In this document: positions 9,537 through 19,084 of the stretch, piece by piece
Layout of the letters: every line of letters starts with the position of its first letter
Numbering within the stretch: position 1 is the stretch's first letter
The notes under the pieces: model-generated
Seen by the model: only the letters and a program-made list of their open reading frames with translations
Databases searched by the model: none
What the model was told of the DNA's origin: nothing
Made by a program: the position numbers and the translations under genes
Assembly (NCBI RefSeq): GCF_001269925.1
Contig: NZ_LHVO01000002.1
Span: 496,001-560,000 of the forward strand
Source of the DNA: Pseudomonas sp. MIACH
Lineage (GTDB): Bacteria; Pseudomonadota; Gammaproteobacteria; Pseudomonadales; Pseudomonadaceae
Direction of reading: 5' to 3'
DNA length: 64,000 nucleotides

Positions 9537-10262
9537 ATGACTGAATCAAACGAAACGCCGAACACCGTGGAAGAAGGCGACGAGTCCAAGCACCGCCGCA
9601 TCAAGAGTTTTGTGATGCGCGCCGGCCGCATGACCGAAGGCCAGCAAAAGGGCCTGGAGCAAGGTACGCCGCTGTTCATCCTGCCCCTGGCCGACGCGCC
9701 GGTGGACTATGACCAGGTGTTCGGCCGTTCGGCCCCACGCTCCCTGGAAATCGGGTTTGGCATGGGCCACTCCCTGCTGGAAATGGCCGCAGCCTCGCCG
9801 GAACAGGACTTCATCGGCGTGGAAGTGCACCGTCCGGGTGTCGGCGCGCTGCTCAATGGTGTGCTGACCCAAGGCCTGACCAACCTGCGGGTCTATGACT
9901 GCGACGCGATCGAAGTGCTCAACCGCTGCATCGCCGATAACAGCCTCGACCGCCTGATGCTGTTTTTCCCGGACCCTTGGCACAAGAGCCGTCACCACAA
10001 GCGCCGCATCGTCCAGGCCTCCTTCGCAGAGCTGGTGCGCAGCAAGCTGAAAGTCGGCGGTATCCTGCACATGGCCACCGACTGGGAACCGTACGCCGAA
10101 TACATGCTGGAAGTGATGGACGTTGCCCCTGGCTACCGCAACCTGGCGGAAGACGGCAAATGCGTACCACGCCCGGCCGAACGCCCGATCACCAAGTTCG
10201 AACGCCGTGGCGAGCGGTTGGGGCATGGGGTTTGGGATTTGAAGTTCGAGAAGCTGGCGTAA
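9537..10262 (+). CDS. trmB: tRNA (guanine-N7-)-methyltransferase TrmB
   Basis: A 241-residue SAM-dependent enzyme that makes m7G46 in the tRNA variable loop. The SAM site [15 protein letters not shown] lies at about residues 64-78, and the family signature [15 protein letters not shown] at about 140-155. TTG at 9534 could also start the frame; ATG at 9537 is chosen. It begins 9 bases after thiG and may be co-transcribed with it. A REP palindrome follows the gene. Confidence 0.95.
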   Translation: MTESNETPNTVEEGDESKHRRIKSFVMRAGRMTEGQQKGLEQGTPLFILPLADAPVDYDQVFGRSAPRSLEIGFGMGHSLLEMAAASPEQDFIGVEVHRPGVGALLNGVLTQGLTNLRVYDCDAIEVLNRCIADNSLDRLMLFFPDPWHKSRHHKRRIVQASFAELVRSKLKVGGILHMATDWEPYAEYMLEVMDVAPGYRNLAEDGKCVPRPAERPITKFERRGERLGHGVWDLKFEKLA

Positions 10263-10290
10263 CTCGCCACTGACTTGAAATGCAATTCAA

Positions 10291-10318
10291 TGTGGGAGGG
10301 GGCAAGCCTCCTCCCACA
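10291..10318. repeat. REP palindrome (GTGGGAGG family)
   Basis: A 28-base inverted repeat, GTGGGAGG(GGGCAAGC)CTCCTCCCAC, lies between trmB and the convergent DUF3392 gene. It matches the core seen at 7191, 18084, 29282, 35679 and 36422. It has no good T run and is probably a single REP unit. Confidence 0.8.
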
Positions 10319-10341
10319 GTTGTTTTGTGTTGGATTTGAGC

Positions 10342-10665
10342 TCAGCGGCGGTCGGCGACGACGCCAATCAACACCAGCACCACCACCAGCACCGGCGCCA
10401 GGCTGTAGTTATTGAACTGGCTCAATCCCCGCACAATCCACGGCGTCGCATAGATCAGCGCCGCACCACTGCCGATCATGCACAGCAGGGCCATCAACGG
10501 TACGCGCAACGCGCCAGCAACGCTGCCCAGGCGCGCCTCGACCCAACCCTTGATGTCAGCGCCAAACAGCACCAGCAAACATCCCACAAGGGCCAGGGAT
10601 ATTTCCGACAGGTTGCTGCGGCTCCAGCGGGATACGGTGGCGAGCAGGTCGAGTACCAAATCCAT
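10342..10665 (-). CDS. DUF3392 family membrane protein
   Basis: A 107-residue protein with three hydrophobic segments (about residues 22-38, 55-75 and 85-103) and a charged link GADIKGWVEARLG. I recognise it as the DUF3392 family, often found next to hemW in pseudomonads. Function unknown. It lies 18 bases after hemW on the same strand and is probably the last gene of that operon. Confidence 0.75.
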   Translation of the reverse strand: MDLVLDLLATVSRWSRSNLSEISLALVGCLLVLFGADIKGWVEARLGSVAGALRVPLMALLCMIGSGAALIYATPWIVRGLSQFNNYSLAPVLVVVLVLIGVVADRR

Positions 10666-10683
10666 TCGATTTCCTTAGAGCGA

Positions 10684-11886
10684 TCAGCTCAAAAACTTCT
10701 GCAACAGGTCATTGAGAAACAGTTGCCCACGGTCGGTGGCCGCCAGGCGTGACGGTTCGACCTGCATTAAGCCACTTTGTTCTGCCTCGCGACGCGCCTC
10801 ATCCAGGCTCGCCAGGTCGAGGCCGGTACGTTCGGCGTAAAGCCTGGCCTCGACGCCTTCGGTGAGGCGCAGCGCGTTCATCAGGAACTCGAACGGCAAC
10901 TCTTCGTTGGTCAGTTCCTTCGCCCCGGCCTGGAAGTTTTTGGCCGGGTTGAGGTAGTCCTTCGGCGCGCGGGTTTTCCAGGTGCGCACAATGCGCCCGT
11001 CGGGGTGGCTGAGCTTGCCGTGGGCGCCGGCACCGATGCCGATAAAGTCGCCAAAACTCCAGTAGTTGAGGTTATGCCGCGCCGGGCGGCCAGCTTGGGC
11101 GTAGGCCGACACTTCATATTGCGCGTAACCGTGTTCGGCCAGCAGCGCCTGGCCAGCTTCCTGGATGTCCCACAGGGTGTCGTCTTCCGGCAGCGCAGGT
11201 GGCTGGTTCCAGAACACGGTGTTGGGTTCCAGGGTCAGCTGGTACCAGGACAGGTGCGTGGGTTTTAGCGCAATGGCCTGGCGCAGGTCGCTCAAGGCGT
11301 CTTCCAGGGACTGGTCCGGCAAGCCGTGCATCAGGTCCAGGTTGAAGTTATCGAACCCGGCCTGGCGCGCCATCCCGGCGGCGCGTACGGCTTCGTCGCC
11401 GTTGTGGATGCGGCCCAGGGCCTCAAGCTTTTCCTGCTGGAAGCTCTGGATGCCGATGGACAGCCGGTTGATCCCCAGCTTGCGGTAAGCGACGAACTTC
11501 TCTTGCTCGAACGTGCCGGGGTTGGCTTCCAGGGTGATCTCGATATCACCGGCAAACGGGATGCGTGCTTCCACGCCTTGGAGCAGTCGGCCCAGCGCCG
11601 CAGCACTGAACAGGCTTGGGGTGCCGCCCCCGAAGAAGATCGAACTCAGTTCGCGCCCATACACCGCGTGCAGGTCCTGATCGAGGTCAGTCAGCAAGGC
11701 GTCGACGTATTCCTCTTCCGGCAGCACCTTGCTGGCGGTGTGGGAGTTGAAGTCGCAATAAGGGCATTTGCGCACGCACCACGGGATGTGGATATACAGC
11801 GCCAGGGGCGGCAGCACCGGCATGGCCGCCCGAGGTGTTTGCGCGCCACCGTGGATCAGCGGCTGCGCGGAGGTGTTCTGGGTCAT
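10684..11886 (-). CDS. hemW: Radical SAM heme chaperone HemW
   Basis: A 400-residue radical SAM protein. The iron-sulfur motif [13 protein letters not shown] (CxxxCxxC) is near residue 40, followed by [10 protein letters not shown] and the SIGIQSF stretch typical of the HemN/HemW family, with the HemW-type C-terminal domain. Older annotation calls such proteins oxygen-independent coproporphyrinogen oxidase, but HemW members are heme-binding chaperones rather than HemN enzymes. Its ATG overlaps the rdgB stop by four bases, so the two are translationally coupled. Confidence 0.93.
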   Translation of the reverse strand: MTQNTSAQPLIHGGAQTPRAAMPVLPPLALYIHIPWCVRKCPYCDFNSHTASKVLPEEEYVDALLTDLDQDLHAVYGRELSSIFFGGGTPSLFSAAALGRLLQGVEARIPFAGDIEITLEANPGTFEQEKFVAYRKLGINRLSIGIQSFQQEKLEALGRIHNGDEAVRAAGMARQAGFDNFNLDLMHGLPDQSLEDALSDLRQAIALKPTHLSWYQLTLEPNTVFWNQPPALPEDDTLWDIQEAGQALLAEHGYAQYEVSAYAQAGRPARHNLNYWSFGDFIGIGAGAHGKLSHPDGRIVRTWKTRAPKDYLNPAKNFQAGAKELTNEELPFEFLMNALRLTEGVEARLYAERTGLDLASLDEARREAEQSGLMQVEPSRLAATDRGQLFLNDLLQKFLS

Positions 11887-12479
11887 TTCAAGCTCAGGCG
11901 TTGGCGCAGCAAATCCATTGCGCGGGCGCGGTGGCTGATCTGGTTTTTGTCGGCCGGGCTCAGTTCGGCGCTGGAAACATTGCGTTCCGGCACCCAGAAC
12001 AGCGGGTCATAGCCAAAACCGTGTTCACCACTGGCCGCATGCAGGATGCGCCCGTGCCACAGGCCTTCGCACAGGATCGGCAGCGGGTCATCGGCATGCC
12101 GCACCAAGGCCAGCACGCAGACGAACTGCGCGCCGCGCTCGCCATCCGGCACGTCCTTGAGGGCGTCCAGCAGCTTGGCGTTGTTGGCCGCGTCGCCCTT
12201 GCCATCGGCATAACGCGCCGAGTAGATACCAGGGGCGCCGCCGAGGAAGTCCACCGCCAGGCCCGAATCATCGGCCAGCGCCGGAAGGCCCGAGATGCGT
12301 GCGGCATTGCGTGCCTTGAGGATGGCGTTCTCGACGAACGACAGGCCGGTCTCTTCCGGCTCCACCTGGCTGAACTCGCCGATCGAGCGCAGTTGCACGG
12401 AGTCGCCGAGCATGGCCTGGAGTTCTTTGAGTTTGCCGGCGTTATGGCTGGCCAGGACGAGTTGGGTCAGGTTCATCAT
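11883..12479 (-). CDS. rdgB: XTP/dITP pyrophosphatase RdgB
   Basis: A 198-residue house-cleaning nucleotide pyrophosphatase that removes inosine and xanthosine triphosphates. Motifs: [11 protein letters not shown] near the N-terminus, [13 protein letters not shown] at about residue 65, [12 protein letters not shown], and the C-terminal SHRARAM. Two consecutive ATG codons are possible starts. It overlaps the upstream DUF4426 gene and the downstream hemW by four bases each, so it is tightly embedded in the operon. Confidence 0.95.
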   Translation of the reverse strand: MMNLTQLVLASHNAGKLKELQAMLGDSVQLRSIGEFSQVEPEETGLSFVENAILKARNAARISGLPALADDSGLAVDFLGGAPGIYSARYADGKGDAANNAKLLDALKDVPDGERGAQFVCVLALVRHADDPLPILCEGLWHGRILHAASGEHGFGYDPLFWVPERNVSSAELSPADKNQISHRARAMDLLRQRLSLK

Positions 12480-12910
12480 TCGGCCGGAAACAGTTCTTGG
12501 TTGAATTGGAAGCTATGGGCTTTGCCGCCGGTTTCGACGTTGATGGTAAACGTCTTGTATTCGCGCTGGGTCACGGAGTAGGGCGCGAGGTAGTTGATTC
12601 CGCCTTTCTCGTTGATCTGCTTGAACGTCAGGATCTCGCTCTTGCCCCCCAGGTCCTTGATGGTGCCGGTCACCTGTGCCGCCACCGGCGTCACGCCCTT
12701 GATCACGGCCACATTGATCAGGCCCTTCTCCTTGCTGCGCACCACGCCAACTTTCTGGGCGGTTTCCGGTTGCAGGAAGCTGGAGGTGAAGGTGTTGTAA
12801 TGAACGGTGATATCGCCGAAGTCTTTCTTGCGATTAGCGTCGATAGTGTCCGCTGCCATGGCGCTGGCGCCCAGGCATGCGGTCAGTAGAAAAATAGCCA
12901 AGCGACTCAT
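12476..12910 (-). CDS. DUF4426 family exported protein
   Basis: A 144-residue protein with a clear signal peptide ([19 protein letters not shown], cleavage about residue 19) and a beta-rich mature part beginning [24 protein letters not shown]. It matches the DUF4426 family that sits between rdgB and metW in pseudomonads. Function unknown; periplasmic or surface location inferred from the signal. It overlaps rdgB. Confidence 0.8.
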   Translation of the reverse strand: MSRLAIFLLTACLGASAMAADTIDANRKKDFGDITVHYNTFTSSFLQPETAQKVGVVRSKEKGLINVAVIKGVTPVAAQVTGTIKDLGGKSEILTFKQINEKGGINYLAPYSVTQREYKTFTINVETGGKAHSFQFNQELFPAE

Positions 12911-12931
12911 GATCGTCCCTCTTGAAAATGG

Positions 12932-13552
12932 TTAGACGGCAATCTGGTGATCCGTCAGGCCAGGACTGCTGACCCGGTAGATACCGATTTCGCCCAACAG
13001 ATTGGGCCATAGCTTACTCGCCCAGCCATGACGATGCTGTTGATCGACGGCAAGGCGATTGATCACCTTGGCTTCGCGCTCGCCACACAGGGCTTCGAAG
13101 TCTTCGAAGGTGCAGAAGTGAATGTTGGGTGTGTTGTACCAGGTGTACGGCAGGAAGTCCGACACCGGCATGCGGCCCTTGGTCGCCAGGTACCAGCGGC
13201 AGCGCCAGTGCCCGAAGTTGGGGAAGGTGATGATGCACTGGCGGCCCACGCGCAGCATTTCGTCGAGGATACGGTCCGGGTAGTGCACCGCTTGCAGGGC
13301 CTGGGTCATCACCACGATATCGAAGCTGTTGCTGGCAAAATTGCCCAGGCCCTTGTCCAGGTCCTGCTCGATCACGTTGATGCCCTTGGCCACGCACTGG
13401 GCGATGTTGTCCGGGTCGTTTTCCAGGCCGTAGCCGGTGACTTGCTTGTTGTCGCGCAGCCAGCTCAGCAGTTCGCCATCACCGCAGCCCAGGTCGAGCA
13501 CGCGGCTGCCGGCGGGGATCCAGTCTTGGATGATTTCCAGGTCGGCTCTCAT
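12932..13552 (-). CDS. metW: Methionine biosynthesis protein MetW
   Basis: A 206-residue SAM-methyltransferase-fold protein. The SAM-binding motif VLDLGCGDGELLSWL lies at about residues 18-32, and the FPNFGHWRCRWYL segment typical of MetW at about 110-122. MetW is the obligate neighbour and partner of metX in many proteobacteria and is needed for homoserine acylation in some; the exact reaction is unsettled. It starts 7 bases after metX ends, so they are co-transcribed. Confidence 0.94.
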   Translation of the reverse strand: MRADLEIIQDWIPAGSRVLDLGCGDGELLSWLRDNKQVTGYGLENDPDNIAQCVAKGINVIEQDLDKGLGNFASNSFDIVVMTQALQAVHYPDRILDEMLRVGRQCIITFPNFGHWRCRWYLATKGRMPVSDFLPYTWYNTPNIHFCTFEDFEALCGEREAKVINRLAVDQQHRHGWASKLWPNLLGEIGIYRVSSPGLTDHQIAV

Positions 13553-13559
13553 GGCGTTC

Positions 13560-14699
13560 TCACAGAGTTATGCGGTTCATGTAGTTGCCAAAGGCCTGCA
13601 GGTAGCGCGGGATCGGGATCAGGAAAGCGTCATGGCCTTGCGGGGCATCGATTTCCAGGTAGCAGACGTCTTTGCGGGCGGCCATCAGGGCGTCCACCAG
13701 TTCGCGGGAACGGGCCGGCGAGAAGCGCCAGTCGGTGGTGAACGACATGACGCAGAACTTGGCCGTGGCGCCTTCGAAGGTTTTCGCCAGGTCGTCGTCA
13801 TGGTTGGCGGCCGGGTCGAAGTAGTCCAGGGCCTTGGTCATCAGCAGGTAGGTGTTGGCGTCGAAACGCCCGGAGAACTCCTCGCCCTGATAACGCAGGT
13901 AGCTTTCCACCTGGAACTCGACACTGTGGAAGTCGTAGTTGAGCTTTTCGCTCTTGAGGCCACGGCCGAATTTTTCACCCATGGAGTCATCGGACAGGTA
14001 GGTGATATGCCCGACCATCCGCGCCAGCATCAAGCCGCGCTTGGGGATCACCCCGGCCTCCTGGAACGAGCCACCGTGGAACTCGGGGTCGGTCAGGATC
14101 GCCTGGCGCGCCACTTCGTTGAAGGCGATGTTCTGCGCCGACAATTTGGGGGCCGAGGCAATCGCCAGGCAATGGCGCACGCGATCCGGGTAGGTGATGG
14201 TCCATTGCAGGGCCTGCATGCCGCCCAGGCTGCCGCCGATCACAGCGGCCCATTGCTCGATGCCCAGCCGGTCGGCGAGGCGCGCCTGGCTGTGCACCCA
14301 GTCTTCCACGGTGAGCACCGGGAAGTCGGCGCCGAACGGCCTGCCGGTTTCCGGGTTGAGGCTGCTGGGGCCGGTGGAGCCATTGCAGCCGCCAAGGTTG
14401 TTCAGGCTGACCACAAAAAACCGGTTGGTGTCGATGGGTTTGCCGGGGCCGATGCAGCTGTCCCACCAGCCGGGCTTGCGCTCGTCAACGCTATGGAAAC
14501 CCGCGGCATGATGATGACCGGAGAGGGCGTGGCAGATCAGCACGGCGTTGCTCGCCGTGGCGTTCAGTTGGCCGTAGGTTTCATAGATCAGGTCGTAGGC
14601 GGGCAGCGAACGGCCGCAGGCCAAGGCCAGCGGTTCGCTGAAGTGCGCCACTTGGGGCACGACCAGTCCAACAGAATCGGGGGGAAAGGCAGTTGGCAT
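13560..14699 (-). CDS. metX: Homoserine O-acyltransferase MetX (succinyl type likely)
   Basis: A 379-residue alpha/beta hydrolase that acylates homoserine in the first committed step of methionine synthesis. The nucleophile motif [10 protein letters not shown] and the C-terminal catalytic histidine in APQGHDAFL are present, as is the GGCNGSTGP loop. Pseudomonad members of this family use succinyl-CoA; I infer MetXS from that, not from a residue I can verify. The start MPTAFPPDS gives standard length. metW follows immediately. Confidence 0.92.
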   Translation of the reverse strand: MPTAFPPDSVGLVVPQVAHFSEPLALACGRSLPAYDLIYETYGQLNATASNAVLICHALSGHHHAAGFHSVDERKPGWWDSCIGPGKPIDTNRFFVVSLNNLGGCNGSTGPSSLNPETGRPFGADFPVLTVEDWVHSQARLADRLGIEQWAAVIGGSLGGMQALQWTITYPDRVRHCLAIASAPKLSAQNIAFNEVARQAILTDPEFHGGSFQEAGVIPKRGLMLARMVGHITYLSDDSMGEKFGRGLKSEKLNYDFHSVEFQVESYLRYQGEEFSGRFDANTYLLMTKALDYFDPAANHDDDLAKTFEGATAKFCVMSFTTDWRFSPARSRELVDALMAARKDVCYLEIDAPQGHDAFLIPIPRYLQAFGNYMNRITL

Positions 14700-14779
14700 C
14701 GACCCTGCTCTCGTTTAAATGAGGCGTAAGTCTAAAGACCGCTGCCCCCAGCGGCAAGCAAAGGCGGGGTGGTTGCGCA

Positions 14780-14810
14780 GATCGTTCCCACACAGAGTGA
14801 GGGAACGATC
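14780..14810. repeat. Inverted repeat between metX and yggT
   Basis: GATCGTTCCC at 14780-14789 and GGGAACGATC at 14801-14810 form a 10-bp perfect stem with an 11-base loop. There is no T run on either strand, so termination is doubtful. It resembles a short dispersed palindrome type seen in pseudomonad intergenic regions. Confidence 0.55.
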
Positions 14811-14831
14811 AAGAGGGTCATCCGAGGGGGA

Positions 14832-15422
14832 TCAGATCAGCCCGAACAACAGCGGCGGCATGGCGACGAATTCCGCCAGGTTTGGAATCGCCCAGCTTTG
14901 CAGGAGTTGGATCGCGATGAAGGCGAAAATCGGCGAGATATCCAGGCCACCCAGGTTGGGGATCCAGCGACGGAACGGTGCCAACACCGGCTCAGTGATC
15001 TGCGACACCAGCTCGGCGCCTGGGCTGCGGCTACCCGGTGCGACCCAGGAGAGGATCACACTGATGATCATCGACCAGAAAATGATCTTCAAAAACAACG
15101 AGAAGATCCCGATCAGTGCCCACGGCAGCAACAGCAGGGTCTTGGGCAGGTAGCCCTTGAGCATCAGGATGACTGCGAACAGCAGGATCTGCAGCAGCAG
15201 CGCCAGTACCAGCGAAGACATGTCCAGGCCGAACATGCTCGGGATCACCCGGCGCAGTGGCTTGAGCAGCGGTTGCGTGGCCTTCACCACGAATTGGCAC
15301 AGCGGGTTGTAGAAGTTCGCCCGCACCAGTTGCAGGATAAAGCGCATCAGCACGATCAGCAGGTACAGGCTGCCCAGCGTCTGGATGATGAAGATGACAG
15401 CGTCATTGAGTCCGAGCATCAT
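14832..15422 (-). CDS. YggT family membrane protein
   Basis: A 196-residue integral membrane protein built of two similar halves, each a YggT domain: hydrophobic segments around VIFIIQTLGSLYLLIVLMRF and a second set around IIFWSMIISVILSWVAPG. The repeated motif L(R/L)P(L)RRxIPxxxGLDxS appears in both halves (RRVIPSMFGLDMSS and RRWIPNLGGLDISP). It lies 21 bases downstream of proC. Family members have been linked to osmotic and cell-envelope roles; function here is not established. Confidence 0.9.
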   Translation of the reverse strand: MMLGLNDAVIFIIQTLGSLYLLIVLMRFILQLVRANFYNPLCQFVVKATQPLLKPLRRVIPSMFGLDMSSLVLALLLQILLFAVILMLKGYLPKTLLLLPWALIGIFSLFLKIIFWSMIISVILSWVAPGSRSPGAELVSQITEPVLAPFRRWIPNLGGLDISPIFAFIAIQLLQSWAIPNLAEFVAMPPLLFGLI

Positions 15423-15443
15423 TTATTCCTTTGTAAGGGACGA

Positions 15444-16262
15444 CTATTGGCCCAGTTGTTCGGCCAGTTCAGCCGAACGGTGCGCAGCGGCGCCGAGAGC
15501 CTTTTCCACCAGGGCTTCAAAGCCCCCGGCCTGGAACGATTCGATGGCCGCTTGGGTGGTGCCGCCCGGGGAGGTTACGCGGCGACGCAACTCAGCGGCG
15601 TCCACATCACTGGCCACGGCCATCTGCGCAGCGCCCAGGGCGGTCTGCTCGGCCAGTTGCTCGGCGACTTCGTGTGGCAGGCCCAGTTTCACCCCGGCAG
15701 CGGTCATGGCTTCGATCAGCAGGAAGAAGTACGCCGGGCCGCTGCCGGAAACGGCGGTGACCGCGTCCAGTTGCTGCTCCTGTTCCAGCCACAGGGCGAT
15801 GCCCACGGCGGACAGCAGTTCCTGGGCCTGGTCACGTTGCTCGGCGCTCACTTCGTGGGTGGCGTACAAACCGCTCACGCCCTTGCGCAGCAGCGCCGGG
15901 GTGTTGGGCATGCAGCGCACGATCGGTTGCGCGCCGAGCCAGTTGTTCATGCTCGCGCAGGTGATGCCTGCGGCGATTGACACCACCAGTTGGTGTGGCT
16001 GCAGGCTCGGGCGCAGGCTTTCGCACACGGCCTTCATGGCCTGGGGCTTGACCGCCAGGACGATCACATCGACACCCTGGATGGCCTCGGCGTTATCGGC
16101 GAAGGTTTCGATACCGTGCTCGGCGCTGACGCGGGCACGGGTGTCGGCGCCCGGGTCGCTGGCGCGGATCTGCGCGGCGTCCAGGCCCTTGGCCCGCAGG
16201 CCACCGATCAGGCTGGCCGCCATGTTTCCGGCGCCGATAAAGGCAATACGCGTGTTGCTCAT
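15444..16262 (-). CDS. proC: Pyrroline-5-carboxylate reductase ProC
   Basis: A 272-residue NAD(P)H-dependent enzyme for the last step of proline synthesis. The Rossmann motif IAFIGAGNMAASLIGGL is at the N-terminus, and the C-terminal signature PGGTTQAAIESFQAGGF and SGSGPAYFF are present. Full length. It lies 24 bases after yggS, giving the widespread yggS-proC-yggT arrangement. Confidence 0.96.
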   Translation of the reverse strand: MSNTRIAFIGAGNMAASLIGGLRAKGLDAAQIRASDPGADTRARVSAEHGIETFADNAEAIQGVDVIVLAVKPQAMKAVCESLRPSLQPHQLVVSIAAGITCASMNNWLGAQPIVRCMPNTPALLRKGVSGLYATHEVSAEQRDQAQELLSAVGIALWLEQEQQLDAVTAVSGSGPAYFFLLIEAMTAAGVKLGLPHEVAEQLAEQTALGAAQMAVASDVDAAELRRRVTSPGGTTQAAIESFQAGGFEALVEKALGAAAHRSAELAEQLGQ

Positions 16263-16286
16263 GACAGGTCCTTATTCAGAGGGAAG

Positions 16287-16982
16287 TCAGCCCTTGGAGG
16301 GCTGGCCGTAGTCGCGGGCGCCAAACAGGGCGGTACCGATCCGCACCCAGGTAGCGCCTTGGGCGATGGCCGACTCAAGGTCGTGGCTCATGCCCATGGA
16401 AAGTGTGTCGAGCGGCAGGTTCAGGCTGTTTTGCAGGTCGCGCACGCTGGCGAACGCTGCGTCTTGTTCGGCCCGATCTTCCGTCGGCTCGGGAATTGCC
16501 ATCAAACCCCGTAGCTTCAGGCGCGGCAGGGCGCTGATCGCGTTGGCCAGGGCCGGCAGGTCGGCGGGCGTACAACCGGACTTGCTGGCCTCGCCACTGA
16601 CATTGACCTGGATGCAGATATTCAACGCTGGCAGGTCGGCCGGACGTTGTTCGGACAGGCGTTGTGCAATTTTGAGGCGGTCCACGGAATGCACCCAAGC
16701 GAAATTCTCGGCGATCGCGCGAGTCTTGTTCGATTGAATGGGGCCGATGAAGTGCCAACTCAAGGGCAGGTCGGTTAATTCGGCCTGTTTGCCCAGGGCC
16801 TCCTGCAGATAGTTTTCACCAAACTCGTGCATCCCGGCGGCATAGGCTTCGCGCAGGGCTTGCGCGGGTTTGGTCTTGCTCACGGCCAGCAGGTGGATGC
16901 TGTTTGCGTCACGTTGCACGGCGTCGGCTGCGGCGCGGATGCGCTGGCTAACCAGGCCGATGTTGTCTGCTATCGTCGACAT
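16287..16982 (-). CDS. yggS: Pyridoxal phosphate homeostasis protein (YggS/PLPBP)
   Basis: A 231-residue single-domain TIM-barrel protein that binds pyridoxal 5'-phosphate and buffers its free level. The PLP lysine is in LLAVSKTKPAQ at about residue 36, with FGENYLQEA, WHFIGPIQSNK and SMGMSHDLESAIAQGATWVRIGTALFG all present. It is divergent from pilT with about 57 bases between starts, so the two promoters share this space. Confidence 0.96.
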   Translation of the reverse strand: MSTIADNIGLVSQRIRAAADAVQRDANSIHLLAVSKTKPAQALREAYAAGMHEFGENYLQEALGKQAELTDLPLSWHFIGPIQSNKTRAIAENFAWVHSVDRLKIAQRLSEQRPADLPALNICIQVNVSGEASKSGCTPADLPALANAISALPRLKLRGLMAIPEPTEDRAEQDAAFASVRDLQNSLNLPLDTLSMGMSHDLESAIAQGATWVRIGTALFGARDYGQPSKG

Positions 16983-17039
16983 TCAAGATGCGCCCGTGGA
17001 TATGGAGTCCGCGGCATTCTACTGGAAATGGAAAGCCCT

Positions 17040-18074
17040 ATGGATATCACTGAATTGCTGGTGGACAGCGTGCGTCGGGGCGCCTCCGACCTGCATCTGT
17101 CGGCCGGTGTGGCACCCATGCTGCGGATCGATGGAGAGGTCTGGCCGCTGGATTGGCCGGTGCTTTCACCCGCGCAAGTGGCGGACTTATTGAGTCCGCT
17201 GCTCAGCAGCCACCAACAAAAGGATTTCGAAACATCTCTCGAAACGGATTTTGCCTTCGAACTGCCCGGTGTGGCGCGGTTCCGGGTGAATGTGTTCCAG
17301 CAGGATCGCGGCATGGGCGCGGTGTTTCGCACCATTGCGGCCGAGGTCCAGAGCCTGGAAAGCCTCGGGTTGGGAGAAGTGTTCCGGCGTATCGCCCAGC
17401 TACCGCGCGGCCTGGTGCTGGTGACGGGGCCTACCGGCAGCGGTAAATCCACCACCCTGGCGGCGATGATCGATTACCTCAATCAGCATCGGCGCCAGCA
17501 CATCCTCACGCTGGAAGACCCCATCGAATTTATCCACACGCCAAAAATCGCGCTGATCAACCAGCGTCAGGTCCGCCGCGATACCCATAGCTTTTCTACC
17601 GCGCTGCGTTCGGCGTTACGGGAAGACCCGGATGTGATCCTGGTGGGCGAGTTGCGCGACTTGGAAACCATCCGCCTGGCCCTGACCGCGGCTGAGACCG
17701 GGCACCTGGTGTTTGGCACCCTGCACACCACCTCTGCGGCAAAGACCGTGGACCGGCTGGTGGACGTGTTCCCGGCGGGGGAAAAGGCCATGGTCCGCTC
17801 AATGCTGTCCGAGTCGTTGCAGGCGGTGGTGTCCCAGGTACTGGTCAAGAAGATCGGCGGCGGGCGGGTGGCGGCCCATGAAATCATGTTGGGCACCCCG
17901 GCCATTCGTAACTTGATCCGCGAAGACAAGGTGGCGCAGATGGTCTCAGCGATTCAGACCGGTGGGGCGCTGGGCATGAAGACGCTGGATATGAGCTTGA
18001 AGGCGTTGGTCACGGAGGGCGTGATCAGCCGTGAAGAGGCACGGGAGAAGGCGAGGGTGCCTGGGGATATATAA
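17040..18074 (+). CDS. pilT: Type IV pilus retraction ATPase PilT
   Basis: A 344-residue hexameric ATPase that depolymerises type IV pili for twitching. Motifs: Walker A GPTGSGKSTTLAAMI at about residue 132, the Asp box HILTLEDPIEF, Walker B LVGELRDLET and the His box GHLVFGTLHTTSA; the AIRNLIREDK region of the PilT C-terminus is intact. The start MDITELLVDSV is standard; an upstream in-frame extension overlaps yggS and is rejected. No pilU follows: the next object is a REPIN and then a minus-strand hydrolase. Confidence 0.96.
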   Translation: MDITELLVDSVRRGASDLHLSAGVAPMLRIDGEVWPLDWPVLSPAQVADLLSPLLSSHQQKDFETSLETDFAFELPGVARFRVNVFQQDRGMGAVFRTIAAEVQSLESLGLGEVFRRIAQLPRGLVLVTGPTGSGKSTTLAAMIDYLNQHRRQHILTLEDPIEFIHTPKIALINQRQVRRDTHSFSTALRSALREDPDVILVGELRDLETIRLALTAAETGHLVFGTLHTTSAAKTVDRLVDVFPAGEKAMVRSMLSESLQAVVSQVLVKKIGGGRVAAHEIMLGTPAIRNLIREDKVAQMVSAIQTGGALGMKTLDMSLKALVTEGVISREEAREKARVPGDI

Positions 18075-18083
18075 GCACGTCTA

Positions 18084-18175
18084 AATGTGGGAGGGGGCTT
18101 GCCCCGATAGCAGTGGGTCAGGTACAGATAAGCTGACTGATCCACCGCTATCGGGAGCAAGCCCCCTCCCACATT
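18084..18175. repeat. REPIN (GTGGGAGG family) between pilT and NlpC/P60 gene
   Basis: Two inverted copies of AATGTGGGAGGGGGC flank a 40-base centre; the inner arms GATAGC and GCTATC also pair, so the whole 92 bases can fold into one long hairpin. This is the paired-REP form. It lies between convergent genes and may limit read-through. Confidence 0.85.
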
Positions 18176-18198
18176 GACTACTGCATTCCAGCGTCAGA

Positions 18199-18834
18199 TC
18201 AGCGTTGTACTACCCGCAACGTGTTCTGCTCTTTCGGCAGGACCCGCTTGGCAATCACGTAGTTCTTGTCCCAGAACGGCTTTTTCAGCGTGTCGATGCT
18301 GACAGCCTTGCCACGACGCGGTGCGTGGATAAAACGGTCATTGCCCAGGTAAATGGCAACGTGGTTCACCTGGCGGCTCTTCAGTTTGAAGAACAGCAGG
18401 TCACCCGGTTTCAGGTCCTTGCGCTCAACCTTCTGCCCGTGGCCGGCGGCCATGGCGTTGGAGGTGCGCGGCAGATCCACGGCGGCTACGTCGTTAAACG
18501 CATATTTCACCAGGCCGCTGCAGTCGAACCCTTTACTTGGGCTGCTGCCGCCCCAACGATAAGGCGTACCGAGCACGTTTACGGCGCGGCTGAGGACGGT
18601 GCTGCTCTGCTTGGTGTTGACTGCCACCAGGCCCGGAACTGCTTTGCCGTGGGCCTTGCTCAGTTGAGTCGGGCGGCTGACGGTCGGCTTTGCCGATTTG
18701 GCAGTGCTTGGCGTGCTGTGGACTTTAGGGGTGAAACCGTTGACGTTTGGAAGTCGTTGCTCACGATTGGTGGCGTGGGCGGCCAGTGGCATTAATAGGC
18801 AAATGGTTAGCCATGTCTTGAAAAATGGTCGCAT
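18199..18834 (-). CDS. NlpC/P60 family peptidoglycan hydrolase
   Basis: A 211-residue secreted C40 peptidase. It has a signal peptide at residues 1-21, a low-complexity basic linker rich in Ser/Thr/Lys to about residue 75, then the NlpC/P60 domain. The catalytic cysteine is in GFDCSGLVKYAF, the first histidine in VNHVAIYLG, and the third polar position in FIHAPRRGKAV, so the triad looks intact. It probably cleaves peptide stems of murein. It stands alone between a REPIN and a 250-base intergenic region. Confidence 0.9.
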   Translation of the reverse strand: MRPFFKTWLTICLLMPLAAHATNREQRLPNVNGFTPKVHSTPSTAKSAKPTVSRPTQLSKAHGKAVPGLVAVNTKQSSTVLSRAVNVLGTPYRWGGSSPSKGFDCSGLVKYAFNDVAAVDLPRTSNAMAAGHGQKVERKDLKPGDLLFFKLKSRQVNHVAIYLGNDRFIHAPRRGKAVSIDTLKKPFWDKNYVIAKRVLPKEQNTLRVVQR

Positions 18835-19084
18835 TAGGCGTGGCTCTTATGGGTTTGCGCGCAACTTTATAACAGCTTTTTGTGTCGTTCTCAGGCCGTT
18901 TGTCGACTGAACCTTGGGGTCAAACTCAGGAAAAACGCGACGATTCGCCGCGATTGTCCTACACAAGTCAGGTGGCATAAGGCTTTCAGGGGAGGGAAGA
19001 TACCATTTGCCGTACGTCGGGCGCCTGTAAAAAAGTCACAAAGAAAGTGAAAAAATTTATCTATCGAAGCAAATGAGGTACTCC

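Noticed and set aside
14832..15422. Frameshift or fusion in yggT because of the two similar halves
   Set aside because: Two YggT domains in tandem are normal for gammaproteobacterial members; the frame is intact.
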